NCBI GenBank assembly: GCA_963580455.1
Contig: OY756958.1
Location: 5,964,501 to 6,028,500, forward strand
Source: Euonymus europaeus
Taxonomy: Eukaryota > Streptophyta > Magnoliopsida > Celastrales > Celastraceae
DNA length: 64,000 nt
Direction: 5' to 3'
Shown: in pieces, positions 34,542 through 48,640 of the stretch
Layout: each line of letters opens with the position of its first letter
Position numbering within the stretch: position 1 is the stretch's first letter
Made by a program: the position numbers and the translations under genes
The notes under the pieces: generated by a model
Database searches by the model: none
The model's input: only the letters and a program-made list of their open reading frames with translations
Told to the model about the DNA's origin: nothing

Positions 34542-34810
34542 GTATGCATTTACCTGCTGGAGAAAACCAGAAGCCTGGTCTGTTCCTTGTTTGGCAGAGT
34601 CCCCAGCAGACTGAGCAGCACTGGCCGTCCTATCTCTGGCTGCATTTCCTGTGTTCTGACCTGACTGCATCCAATCTTCCACATTGGCCTGTACCATTTT
34701 AACATATTCAGTACTAGTAATTAGTGATTGAAAGCTTTCTTTTTTCTCAGTTATACCTGGGTCTGGCCTTGGGTTTGGCCTGCACTGAAGCTTTGCTGCA
34801 TGTTCGACAT
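34338..34810 (-). CDS. Small LEA/KIN-like stress protein
   Basis: A hydrophilic 99-residue protein of the KIN1/KIN2 and late-embryogenesis-abundant type, thought to protect cells during cold or drying. Exons on the minus strand: 34810-34757 (MSNMQQSFSAGQTQGQTQ), 34688-34554 (ANVEDWMQSGQNTGNAARDR, then TASAAQSAGDSAKQGTDQAS) and 34448-34338 (TGEQVKSMAQGAVDAVKNTL). All borders are GT/AG in phase 0. The composition is rich in Ala, Gln, Gly, Ser and Thr with amphipathic helix potential; no signal peptide or membrane segment. Intron 2 contains CT, TA and GTAT microsatellites (about 34490-34548). A TATA box and an ABRE lie upstream. The gene appears intact. Confidence 0.8.
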
Positions 34811-34891
34811 GTTGTTTTCTGAAACAAATTCGGAAGCTTGGAGAGATTGATTTCTAAAGTTTCTACTAAATTGGGGTTGTGAGATAGTGGC

Positions 34892-34930
34892 TATATATAT
34901 TGTTTCTGGGTTTGCTTATGATCGACACGT
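34892..34930 (-). promoter_or_regulatory. TATA box and ABRE of the LEA-like gene
   Basis: On the minus strand a TATATATAG box at about 34900-34892 lies about 85 bases upstream of the start codon. ACGTGTC (34930-34924), the core of an abscisic-acid response element, lies about 115 bases upstream. This fits ABA or stress induction. Confidence 0.55.
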
Positions 34931-35355
34931 AGAGGAGAGGATTTGGCATCCTATTCTGAACTAGTCATTAGAGGAAGTTCAGCGGGTACTTCTGCTTCTG
35001 AAGTGGGGAATCACGTACTCAGTCAGGCAAATGGGGGAATGCCATGCAATGTATCTGACAACAAATGAGCCAGCTGTTTATCTATTTGACTTCCAAATGT
35101 AAAAAATTATAAAGAAATACAATTTCATTTGAATTTTGGGGTGTGAATGTGTTTTCTTTTCTTTACCATTTGTTACTCTTTCTTTTTTTTCTCTCTTGAT
35201 TAAGCCGTCTTCAACATTTAATCATGTAGAATTTGATTATTCTAGACCATATTCAGCAGAAGTGTGTAGGGATCAATTCAAAAGTATAATCAATTGAGGG
35301 ATAGCCTAATAGTGAATCTTAGGTTAAACCGCATATTAGTATGTTAAATATTTTG
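34931..35355. other. Upstream region of the LEA-like gene
   Basis: A second ACGT core (CACGTA at about 35010) is present. Otherwise AT-rich with no coding signal. Confidence 0.35.
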
Positions 35356-36102
35356 TGGGATAACTCCAAATTTGATCGTTCTTTTTATCAAAATAGGTCG
35401 ATCAAGCTCCCGTACTTCAAAAGGGTATTCGAATCCCTCTACTTTTCAATTTGTTATACGTTAGCCCTTCCATTTATCAGACGTGAAATATGTGATGATG
35501 TGGATTTAATTTAAATAAAATATAATTGTATGGAAAATCATAAATAAAGAAATTCAAAAACTATAAAGCAAAAAATAATAAAAGAGTTTCCATGTTCTCC
35601 ATATTTTACGCGTCTTCATCGCCGCTTCACTGTCTTTTCATCGCAATCTCTACTAAAAGAAATGAAGTTAGCTGAGACTCCGTTTTTTCATCTAATGAAT
35701 GAAACCCAGAACTCCGTTCAAAGTACGAGTGCTTGTTTAAAGTACGAGGGTTAACGGGGGTTAAGGGAGACCATAGTTTAAAATACGAGGGCTAGTTTAG
35801 TCTGTTTTAAAGTTTAAGGGCTTAGTTGACATTTTTCGATAAATACAGGGGCTAAAATGGATCCTTTATCCCTTATATTATTGATCCACACCAAGTTTTG
35901 CCATATTATAAATTATTAAAAAATTAATAAATACATGTCACCAAACTAACGCACACATCAACAAAGTTATAACGAAAAATTGACTGAAGGGCTTGATTAT
36001 AACATACTGAAAAGTAGAGGGGCTCAAATGACGTATTTTGAAGTACACGGACTTGATCGATCCATTTTAACAGGTAGAGAGGCAAAATTGATACTTATCC
36101 CA
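35356..36102. mobile_element. Non-autonomous TIR element, 0.75 kb
   Basis: The left end TGGGATAACTCCAAATTTGA and the inverse at the right end (TCAATTTTGCC flanked by GGGATAAGTA) define diverged TIRs. They continue with GGTCGATCAAGC and CCCTCTACTTTTCA in both arms. It has no transposase. End motifs resemble those of the element at 32541-33453. Confidence 0.65.
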
Positions 36103-36750
36103 ACATTTTACATTCATCTACTTAGAACCACTCAGCTAATTTGTGTAACCTAATCCAAATTCAATCAAAATGATCTAATTGATGCACGTTTTTTATACAT
36201 TTTATTAAACATTTTGTATTGAACTATTAGAACCACTCAATTTTCCATGCATTTTATTTAATTAATTTGAATTTTTATTAAACAAAAAGTAAGGTATTAG
36301 ATTCAAAATCACTGATATTTTTATTTTTTTTAGGAATTTTTTAAAAATTAGTTATATAAAAAGTAAAGAAGAGAAACAAAGTTTTTTTTCATTGTTTAGT
36401 GAGTTGGGTACGTTAAACCCGAGGAGGAATAAAGTCATACGGGTTTGATATATTCATATGAACCGGATAACTCATATATGGACCCGATGTATATGATGAA
36501 CTGAATAATCTAAAATAAACAATATTTTTATTTTGTATGTGGTGTGAAAATTCCAACATAAACTCATATCGGACTTTACACTAAAGCAGTGAAGTTTCCG
36601 TGTTTCCGTGTCTCCTAAATGTGATGAAGAGAATTTGATCCAAAAGAAAAGTTTAAATATGAGGTCGTAGTTCAATGATTCACATGCAATGTAAGATTAG
36701 GTCCAGACGATTGAAGAAAGGTCTAGAATTTGTCAAAGAAAGGGAAGTCT
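36103..36750. other. AT-rich intergenic region
   Basis: No conserved coding segment seen on either strand. Confidence 0.35.
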
Positions 36751-36754
36751 AAAT

Positions 36755-37060
36755 ATGAGGCCGTAGATCAATACTTTACAAGGCATTGCTGTAAAGATTA
36801 GGTCCAGACGTCCGAAGAAACGTCTAGACAACAACAAAACATGTGATTGCATTCACCTAATAGATTTCATTTCCAATACAACTCGATGACCTTCGATTTT
36901 GGCAGATGGGAACTTTCTATCACAAAAATCTGCATCATTGAAAACGTAACATGTGGTTGTGTTCTTCTCCCGTGACATAATCAACAAAAGAAAGCCGGTA
37001 AATGAAGGTAGTGTTTTACATGACATATTTGGCATATCATTCCCGGATGTAAGAAACCTG
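36755..37060. repeat. Diverged direct repeat, copy 1
   Basis: Shares phrases with 37555-37870 in the same order: GATTAGGTCCAGACG, CAACAACAAAACATGTGA, TAATAGATTTCATTTCCAA and TCTGCATCATTGAAAA. Element type unknown. Confidence 0.65.
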
Positions 37061-37069
37061 TTGTGAATA

Positions 37070-37172
37070 TTGTTAGTGTCAAATTGACGATTTACGGTTT
37101 CTCAGTGACAATATCCCAATTTATTTTCCACCGTCACTGAAAAGTCACAGATCGCCAATTTGACACTAACAA
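37070..37172. repeat. 103-bp hairpin with 40-bp arms
   Basis: The arm 37070-37109 (starting TTGTTAGTGTCAAATTG) is the inverse of 37133-37172 with a few mismatches. The loop is 23 bases. It lies between the two diverged direct repeats and is probably a MITE core or foldback element. Confidence 0.8.
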
Positions 37173-37554
37173 CTATCACCTGAAATTCTCATTCAGAGCC
37201 GGACTTACCTTATTGTCAAAGGGGCGTATGACTCCCCAGTCCACAATTCACAAACCCATTTGATCAAATGATGTCCTAAAGTTCACTAAGTTATTAACTC
37301 TTCTCCTTTTTTACGATGTAAATTTTTATTGTTTTGAATTTTTATTAATTACTAATGTATAATTACAAATAGCATGAAGAATCCAAAAAAAAATTGGGAC
37401 AAAACTTCACACCATTATTTGTATGCCTTAAATGATCTCAAAAATACTTGAGAACTATTTTAGGGACAGAACCCATATGACCTTTGTTTTAATGTGGGAC
37501 AACATTTTTTGTTACCCATACTCTCAATTATGACAGAACCGAGTCGAGAAAAGT

Positions 37555-37870
37555 ACATAATTATGAGTCACTAGATCAATGCTTTATAAGCAAAGGTAAG
37601 ATTAGGTCTAGACGTTTGTAGACAACAACAAAACATGTGACTACAATCGCCTAACAGATTTCATTTCCAACACAACTACAGCTTTCGATTTTGGCAAATG
37701 AACTACATATTCTGCATCATTGAAAATGCAATACTGGGCACTACTGGTACATGTAGATGTCTTCTACTCCCTTTAACATTCTCACTGAAAGAAATACACT
37801 TCTTAAATGAAGGTTTTTTTCACAGGTCATACTTGGTGCGGATCAATCCAAAATGCAAGAAATTTGTTAG
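37555..37870. repeat. Diverged direct repeat, copy 2
   Basis: Partner of 36755-37060. The space between the copies holds the hairpin and AT-rich DNA. Confidence 0.65.
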
Positions 37871-38126
37871 GAATGTCTCATTCAATTGATAAATGGTGTC
37901 CAACCTCCAAACTTGTCTCTCAAATGTTTGTTGAGTTATCCTGTCTGTGACGCACACTCCAAATTATGACAACCGAGCACAGAAAAGTACACTCGCTACC
38001 ATAATTATCATATCCCTCGAAAACACACAACGAACCACATATCAGAACGTCAGGCTTTCATATTTTGCAAAATCGAAGTTGATGAAATACAAGATTATGG
38101 AACTGGTACAATTATCTGATGCTGAG

Positions 38127-38328
38127 GATTCTCACTGTAGTTACAATATTCTACAGTACTATAGCCACAGGACTAAAATTAAAGGAGCTATAGCAAAGCA
38201 GGAACTTGGACACTCAGATTACTTAAAGATTCTCACTGTAGTTACAATATTCTACAGTACTATAGCCACAGGACTAAAATTAAAGGAGCTATAGCAAAGC
38301 AGGAACTTGGACACTCAGATTACTTAAA
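38127..38328. repeat. 101-bp perfect tandem duplication
   Basis: Units start GATTCTCACTGTAGTTAC at 38127 and 38228; I see no differences between the copies. It sits within 70 bases of the BAM1 stop codon, on its 3' side, so it is probably in the BAM1 3' UTR. Confidence 0.92.
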
Positions 38329-38392
38329 GATATGCTAGTAGTCCAAGGCCATCATCCCCGTAGTATGATCCCAGCACAAAAAGCAAGGCCTG

Positions 38393-41563
<3,171 letters not shown>

Positions 41564-41704
41564 TTGTAATTAATTTTCCCGCAAAGTGAATTTGAGGAAT
41601 TGAAGAGAGAGATTTTACTTTCTTTTCCTTCTTTCTGTTCCGCTTAGTTAATTCAGCTTAGCTATGGAGATTTGAATGTGGTGGGAGGTAAAGGAGGAGA
41701 GATG

Positions 41705-41776
41705 TATATATAGAGATTGGAGCAGATAAGATTAAATTAATCTTTTGATTAACCATCAATTTCGTGACACGTGTCA
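41705..41776 (-). promoter_or_regulatory. BAM1 TATA box and palindromic G-box
   Basis: A TATATATA box lies at 41712-41705. The 12-base palindrome TGACACGTGTCA at 41765-41776 combines a G-box with two ABRE cores, about 55-65 bases upstream of the TATA box. Confidence 0.65.
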
Positions 41777-41933
41777 AGTAATACGTGGAGGAAGGGGAAG
41801 CCCAGCCAAAACGCGACGGCTACGATTGCCATTGCATGTGACGATCGACGGTGGAGTATCACTGCGCGTGAAACTTCCAGCGATCGCGCTTTTGTATTGG
41901 GCGTTGAAATCAGAGAGCTCCCATATGTGGCGC

Positions 41934-41969
41934 GACACGTGTGGGACAGCGACGTGTCACATGTCCGAC
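41934..41969 (-). promoter_or_regulatory. BAM1 upstream ABRE cluster with DRE core
   Basis: Within 36 bases lie GACACGTGTG (41934-41943), GACGTGTC (41951-41958) and GTCCGAC (41963-41969, a DRE/CRT core). Together with the G-box nearer the gene this suggests ABA and osmotic or cold control, which fits known BAM1 induction by osmotic stress. Confidence 0.55.
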
Positions 41970-41976
41970 ACTTTCG

Positions 41977-42155
41977 GGTTAAGAGTTAAGCAACCATAGT
42001 TATTGTTTTCTAACGAGCAAACAAATATTTATTGAGAAATATTTTGTTAATATTAAAATGTGTTTTGAGGATGGGGGTGGTGCTTGAGTGGTTAGATTAT
42101 TGTACCCCTCTAGTTGTCCCAATTTGGGGCAACAAAAATTTTTGAAAAAATTTGA
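41977..42155. other. Transition to repeat-rich DNA
   Basis: No gene. The phrase GTGGTGCTTGAGTGGTTAGA at about 42075 hints at a tRNA-like SINE fragment but lacks a clear partner box. Confidence 0.25.
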
Positions 42156-42375
42156 AATAATGATAATTGTATATTGTATATTTTAACCATCTTAACGAGA
42201 TATTTTTTGTTTAAAATAAAAATAAAAATTATAACGATCTAAAATTGAATGTTTAGATTTTAGATCCGACGGTCTACAATTTTGACACATTTTTCACGAT
42301 AATTTTGATTTTTGTTTTAAACAAAAAATATATCGTTGAGATCATTACGATATATACTATAAAATTATCATTATT
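42156..42375. mobile_element. Foldback MITE, 220 bp
   Basis: Left AATAATGATAATTGTATA and right TATAAAATTATCATTATT are inverse. Inner arms containing TATTTTTTGTTTAAAATAAA also pair with the right half, so the whole element is a near-continuous hairpin around CTAAAATTGAATGTTTAGAT. Confidence 0.75.
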
Positions 42376-43384
42376 TTAGTGGTGCAGTGCAGCACGCCCC
42401 AATCCGTGTTTTGATTATATAACTGAGGATGTGTCTTGATTTTTAGGTAATATAGATGGGCCCAATATTGGTTTTAATGGATGAAAATGTTATATAGTCC
42501 ACCCTTTAACAGTCAATGAAATATCATATTTCACTGTAATGTTTCATTGTTTCATTGTGATATTTCACTGTACACTTATAATGGAATAACATATTTTATT
42601 ATAAAGTTTACAATGAAATACAATGTTACAATAAAATTAGATAATATGAGTTGTTTAATCCTGAATTATTTATCACCACTGGAAGAAATATGATGTTAGT
42701 TGCTTGAATTTTGAAAAATAGAAAAATTATATTAAAATATGTGTTTTAATAATATGACTATATTAAAAGACATATTTTATTAATGTAAATAAATATATGA
42801 TATCACTAATATTTTTATGATAAAAATGAGATTATAAATATAAAATTAATAAAAACATTAGGCCACCACTACTTGTAATTGTTTTAAATTGTTGAGATAG
42901 TGTGTTCCACCGTTCTACGGCTGCTTTGACGTCCACGGAAGAATTCGGATCTGTTTTGTATGTAAAGAGAAGGAGACAAAACAAAGGAGAACTTGATGGG
43001 AGTGACACGTAGCAATGACTGTGGATTCTAATTTGGTTGGTTGGTGGGTGGGCCAGTGCTGAATCAGACTGATATGGAGAAAACGTGGCACCACGCTTTA
43101 TCTCCTTAAATTAAGCAGCTCCAGCCTCTCGTTGATAGGTGCAAGGAAAATGGGACCCACATGAGATGCATGTACATAAATAATGGATTTAGTTTTCAAT
43201 TAATTGGGAAGTAACATTAAAAGTCCATGTACTTTATAAAAAAAATGTTCATTAAGCTCCTCAATATTGGCTAAAAGAACCTTTTTATTTATAGAATAAT
43301 GTGCTATGTTAGTCTTTGGTCTAGATTTCTATAAAACATAAAGATCCAATAGACCGATGGACTACATAAAGTGATGTAGCTCTT
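42376..43384. other. AT-rich intergenic region
   Basis: Contains a patch of repeated TTTCATTGT/AATATTTCACTGT words at 42500-42620 and no conserved coding segment. Confidence 0.35.
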
Positions 43385-43560
43385 TCCCTTTTATAACTAT
43401 CATCATAATTGTGATAAATCTCACTCACAACTCTCACCTTAATGGTGATAAATCTCACTCAAATTGGTAGAAGAGGAGACTCGAACGCAAGACCTCTCAC
43501 TCCCTACACAGTTGAAAGACCAACCAGGCTACCACCTGTTGGTGATTCTCGGAGATTTTG
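43385..43560 (-). mobile_element. tRNA-derived SINE remnant
   Basis: On the minus strand an A-box-like GGTAGCCTGGTTGG (43533-43520) and a B-box-like GTTCGAGTC (43486-43478) lie about 35 bases apart, as in a tRNA promoter. The downstream part is TTTGAGTGAGATTTATCAC, repeated once. Family not identified. Confidence 0.5.
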
Positions 43561-44097
43561 GTGAGATAAATGTAGGTCGTTATATAATTATTGAGTATCA
43601 AATAAATGTCTTGAAGCGCATAGTTGATTTAGACTATCCACAATAGTTACTTTAACAAATTCTCTAAATTTTAGCAAAAATACATATTTTTACTAATATA
43701 CAATTTTTGAAATAATAACAGTACACCTCAGTTAGTCTAAACGAGTACTCTAAATCATTTAAATATTAATTTCTATAATCGCTTTTAATTAAATTAAACT
43801 CAATCTATTTTACTATTATTATTATAAAAATCAAACCTTACCATATTAATAATAATAACATGATATTAATAATTTTTTATTTTGTTTAGTAGTTGACATT
43901 AACCAATAATTTATTAAATAGCTAACAAGTCCAAATGCAAATAACAAGTCTTCAATGTCCACATCTAGCAAGGATATCAGCTTGCAATGCCTCAATATAC
44001 TCGCCATATTGTGTATCCATACCCTAAACAAATTCAAGTCAAACATGGAACTCATTAAACTTCCAACATATACATACACAAGATACATAATTAATTA
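43561..44097. other. AT-rich intergenic region
   Basis: No coding signal seen. Confidence 0.35.
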
Positions 44098-44635
44098 GAA
44101 TAAAATCATAAAATCAAATAAATGATCGGCATATTAATTAAGACAGTAGAATAATTAATTAGAATAGATAAATTAATAGAATAATTGGATATGGGTTCCC
44201 AAAATATGGATTTACATATCATTTTTCTTTAATTTATGTAGGTGAAATTTTTGCTTGAAAGTTGTTTCAAAAATTTATATCATGTTTTTGACCATTTTTA
44301 GATGTACAAAAGTGGATGCAAAAAGTTGATAGTGAACAACGTTACTCTCTAGTCTCTACTTAATAAGAATAAAATCATAAAATCAAATAAATGTTCGACA
44401 TATTGATTAAGACAGTAAAATAATTAATTAGAATAGAGAAATTAATAGAATATCTGGATATGGATTCTCAAAATATGGATTTACATATCATTTTTCTTTA
44501 ATTTATGTAGATGAAATTTTTGTCTGAAAGTTGTTTCAAAAATTTATATTTTATTTCTGACCATTTTTAATTGCACATAAGTGGAAGCAGAAAGTTGATA
44601 GTGAACATTGTTGCTCTCTAGTCTCTACTATATTA
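44098..44635. repeat. 269-bp tandem duplication
   Basis: Two units starting GAATAAAATCATAAAATC at 44098 and 44367, each ending near GCTCTCTAGTCTCTACT. The copies differ at many single sites. Confidence 0.85.
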
Positions 44636-44719
44636 TTAATGTACTATTTCTGGAGAAATGTATAGTGGCAAATCATGATTTTTTTAAATGATTAATACAA
44701 CATGTGATCAATCAAAGGT

Positions 44720-45062
44720 GTAGAAGGTCGAAGGTGGGGGCAGATCGGCAAACCCATTTTGGCAAACCCATTTGATAAAAGCTCGGTAAACCCATTTGGT
44801 GGTAGATCGGTAAAGAGAAGCTCGATAAACCCATTTGACGGAGCAGAACTGCGCGAAGAAGAAGAAGAATGGATGGTGGGAGCTACATGAAGAAGAAGGA
44901 GAAGAGAGGGAAGGGTCTACACGAAGAAGAAGGAGGAGAGAGGGTGAGTTTGAGGGTTAATTTTTTTTAAAAAAAAAGAAGATGATATGACCGTCCGATT
45001 AAATCGGACGGTCAAGCGCAGGATCCGCACAGAACGTGAAATGAGGGATCCCGCGCATGATA
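44720..45062. mobile_element. Orphan MULE end related to the FAR1-type MULE
   Basis: The distal 80 bases carry the hairpin GACCGTCCGATTAAATCGGACGGTC and the word GGGATCCCGCGCATGA, the same architecture as the TIRs of the MULE at 26.7-31.0 kb. The proximal part is rich in GAAGAAGAAG and GGTAAACCCATTTG words. No opposite end was found. Confidence 0.6.
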
Positions 45063-45215
45063 TATGTATATATGTGTGTGTGTGTGTGTTTGTATGTATA
45101 GATATATCTATATACTCACACATATATGTATATATATATATATATATATACATTTCTACACACTGTCAACTGTCACAGTGTGTAGATATATAGTAGTGTA
45201 TATATACATGTGTGT
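45061..45215. repeat. TA/TG microsatellite
   Basis: Mixed TATATG, TGTGTG and TATATA runs directly abutting the orphan MULE end. A TA-rich run also abuts the complete MULE. Confidence 0.9.
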
Positions 45216-45349
45216 GTATTATAGATGTTATATTTTTTGGGCCGATCTTTGAGCTGGACTCGACCACAAAAATGAGGCCTAGGCCCGCCCTAGCTTTGAG
45301 GAGGGCTCGGGCCTGACCTAGGCCCGTAGGTCGCTTGGAGATCCATAAG

Positions 45350-45639
45350 TTTCAATACTTGACAAAAATACGGAGGAAAAATTAAGACTTGATGATGCTC
45401 GTATTCTCATTGCTACCTCAGATGGTGATAAAGTTGAACACATTGCTAATGTTATAGTTGATGATTTATTGTTCACTATTAAGATCACAAAAGACCCATC
45501 TGATGGGTCTTGGTGTGGGAGGTTCCAATATGAGAAGATCACAGCCATCATAGAAAAGACTGAAGATGAGTTAATCATAGAGTTGAATGTGGTAGATGAC
45601 AGTGATAGTGTTCCCAAAATTGGTAGATTTGATATTTAA
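45350..45639 (+). pseudogene. LINE ORF1 (DUF4283-like) fragment
   Basis: A 96-codon open stretch with KLRLDDARILIATSDGDKVE, then VIVDDLLFTIKITKDPSDGS. The pattern of a residue run like RLD.AR.LI.T...... followed by V..... F.I.I resembles the gag-like DUF4283 region of plant L1 ORF1. Moderate confidence from pattern only. Just upstream (45245-45340) is a GC-rich patch with repeated AGGCCTAGGCCCG words. Confidence 0.45.
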
Positions 45640-46241
45640 AAGGTATTTCAAATGATTATTATGGATTGGAAGTGGCAACGCCTAATCCAAACATGATATC
45701 TGGTGATCAAAATCGGAGATCTCTCACAACAGAGAAGAAGTCAAGTCTCAAATCAAACGGCAATACAAAACAAAAAAAAGTTTGACCCGAGCCATGTAAG
45801 TCCTACGTTAGCGAGTCCCGGCCACTGAAAAAGAAAAGGAAACTGAAACAGGAATTCAAAATATGACACGGGCGGTTCAAGCATACAACGGCCAGCATCA
45901 AATGATCAAAAAAGAGTTCCATAAAACTAGGTTGATCGGAAAGTTGTTCAAATAGTGTGAGCAAGAATTTCATAAAAAAGTATAAATATTTTGAATTGTG
46001 CAAGCTAATGACGTTTAGAAAGGTAGCAGTATAAAACAGAAGAAAAAGATCTATGAGAAACTTGTTGCTACCAATAGTTGCCCTACCAAAGTGAACACAA
46101 TGTCAACAGTTGATGAGGCAAGCCCAAAGGTTGACAACTAGGTTTTAGTGGGTCCCGTATGGAATAGTGGGGTCAAACAAGGTGAAAGGTCAAAGTGCTG
46201 AAACTGCAAATTTAAGTGCTGAAGTTGCAAAGTTAAGTATT

Positions 46242-47500
46242 GAACCTTTGAGGTTTTTTTTAATACATCATCCTTACAATTTTTATTTCCCAATCTGCCA
46301 TCACATTTCAAATATTTTTTAATCTACCATTTCATGCCTACATGGCATGCCGAAGTATTGAACCTTTGAGTTTTTTTTTCTAATAAATCATCCATATAAG
46401 AATTTTTATTTCCCAATCTACCATCCCATTTCAAATATTTCCTAATCTACCATTCCATGCCTAAATCGCATGCCAAACTACACAACTTTTCGTACCATTC
46501 AATTTATTTACTTTTTGTACCACACCAGCTGACAAGTTTTGTAGACAAGTTTGCTATAAACATTGTCACGAGTCAAACTTGTCAAGCCGTGTCATCATGT
46601 GACAAGTTTGTTGACACTAATTTGTCAAGCCTTGTCACAACTTTACATGACTAAAGCTTTGTCACGGGTAAATGATAAAAAATTTGCATGAAAAAAGTTA
46701 GTCACGTGAAAATCAAAACATTGACTCCTAAATTCATATATATAGCATCAAAGTTTCGAGTTTTTTTTATCCTAACTCTCTCTCGAGTTTTTATCCCAAC
46801 TCAGTCTCGACTATTTTAAATATGAATCTCAATGTAATTTCGAATTTGATAATCGATCTTAGTTCGTGGAAGAATTTTATTCCATGCAAAGTTATATCAA
46901 TACTTGGGCTCCGATATATTTTCTAGTATCAGACAGATTAACATGGCCCACTTACTATGTCCCAATTATTGTTTCAAATCCTAGTTTGCCAAAAAGTAAG
47001 AAAGGTCGGCCTCAGTCCACTCGCCTTTACAATGAGATGGTTGCTAGAGATGGTGTTCATAGACCCCATCGTTGTGGCCTTTGTCACACTGTAAGATACA
47101 CTAGGAGGTCTTTTCCTAATAGAATTTAGTGAATGTTTAATTATAAATTAATGAATATTGATTATTTAAATTAGTGATATGTGCTTAAAATATTATTTAA
47201 GCCTCACGTGGACTTGTTTTTGATGATTTTGGTGCCAAAACATGTGTTTGACAAACTTTTGTCAGTTTATCAAATTTTTTCAAGAAATATCACATGTTGC
47301 TAAGCTTGTTTTAACTTGTCACAATAATTCTCAGTTTGTCAAACATATAGACTTGTAAATTGAATGGTACAAAAAGTTGTGTTGTTTGGCATGCCATGTA
47401 GGCATGGAATGTTAGATTAGGAAATCTTTGAAATGGAATGGTATATTGGGAAATAAAAAATGTACGGATGGTATATTGGAAAAAAACTCTAAACCTTTTG
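46242..47500 (+). mobile_element. MULE deletion derivative nested in the LINE
   Basis: Terminal inverted repeats of about 200 bp: the left contains CCATGCCTAAATCGCATGCC and TTTTTATTTCCCAATCT, the right contains their inverses. The left TIR is partly duplicated in tandem (46242-46355 and 46357-46485). Internally only the end of a MULE transposase remains. Confidence 0.7.
46866..47129 (+). pseudogene. MULE transposase C-terminal fragment
   Basis: An open fragment with YINTWAPIYFLVSDRLTWPT, KKGRPQSTRLYNEMVARDG and a zinc knuckle CGLCHTVRYTRRSFPNR, typical of the C-terminus of MuDR-type transposases. The His and last Cys of the knuckle are replaced (TVRYTRRSF for QVGHTRRTC), so metal binding is probably lost. 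Confidence 0.75.
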
Positions 47501-48221
47501 ACTTGGGAGACAAAATGGATGGACCGACTAACAATGGGTCGTCTCTTTCAAACCCAATTAGCAAAGATTTTGTAAATTGTGGTGCAAATTCTTGAACATG
47601 TTCAAGTAGTTAGAGAATGAATAATTTCGAAACAGGGGAGATTGGGAAAAAGAGAAGAAATCGCAAGAAAAAAAGAACAATAAGGACCGTAGCTCTGGCT
47701 CTTCAGATCAAGATGTTAGTTTTGGTTTTTGTAGTGAGGCTGATATTGAAGACATGATCTTATTGCATAGAAATTCTGAAAAAATAAAGTTGATTGGAAA
47801 AAAAAGAGCAAAAGGTTGTTTGGCTATGCTTGCCTAGATGCAAACACCAGTGAAGTGAAAAGTCTAACAAGTTAGCGGCATAGTTAAGAGAGACTCAAAG
47901 AAGAATAAAGTGGTAGAAATCTTGATTTCTGATGATGGGATCTCAAATTGCAATCTTGCGATAAGAATCTCTCTGCTCACAACTGAACAGAACTATGTTT
48001 GTGAAACACAGTCCAGCTCGAGCTATAGGCATAATGATGTCAGAGAAGAAGTGAAGGAGACATGGAATATTGGGAAATGGCTAGGTCTGAAGAGTCTTGT
48101 TGAGATTAAAATATTTTGAATAGAATTGAGGAGATGATTAATAGAGAGGTGGTTGATTGGGTTAAGAAGCAACAACGGGCAAAACCCCAATGGATGTTGG
48201 ATTTCGCTTGTCCCATGTTAA

Positions 48222-48560
48222 TTTTTTCATCATGTCTTGTCTTCTATCTTGGAATATCCAAAGTGTAGGGAGCTCCACAAAGAAAAAGGTTGTTGTTTGT
48301 TGGGTGAAAGAGAAGAAAATTGACTTTTTAAGTCTAAAATAGCTAGTGTAGATAGCTAGCTTATGGGGTTTAGATGATTTTGAATGGATGTGATGTGATG
48401 CAGTAGGGCAGTTTGGAGGTTTGTTATGCATTTGGGATTCCACTTTCTTTTCCCTTTTTAATGCTTTGATTGGGGAAAGATGGATTCTCTTAGAAGGCAG
48501 CTTTTTCTGGTTGGACTTTCCCTTGTGTCATTTTATCTATTTATGACCATAAATATAAGG
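48222..48560 (+). pseudogene. LINE ORF2 endonuclease start
   Basis: Reads MSCLLSWNIQSVGSSTKKKV, then KIDFLSLK, a stop, and further on DAVGQFGGLLCIWDSTFF and GERWILLEGSFF. These match the start of the AP-type endonuclease of plant L1 elements (SWNIRGLG..., SGGLLCIWD..., GFILLEG...). Stops and a missing catalytic stretch show it is dead. Confidence 0.7.
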
Positions 48561-48640
48561 TTGTTTGCTTTGTGTGCTTCTCAATAGGATGAGTTAGTAT
48601 CTTTAAAGATGGCAAGCTCACTACCTAGTTGATATGGGGA

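Larger units (their letters stand above)
45345..48640 (+). mobile_element. L1-type LINE remnant with nested MULE derivative
   Basis: Three decayed LINE parts lie in order on the plus strand: an ORF1 fragment (45350-45639), ORF1 tail pieces (about 47600-48110, with VSFGFCSEADIEDMILLHR and VKETWNIGKWLGLKS), and the start of ORF2 endonuclease (48222-48560). They are split by a MULE derivative at 46242-47500. No reverse transcriptase follows, so the 3' end is lost. Confidence 0.65.

Noticed and set aside
34292..34702. 136-codon plus-strand open frame
   Set aside because: Antisense to the LEA-like exons, which have good splice sites on the minus strand.
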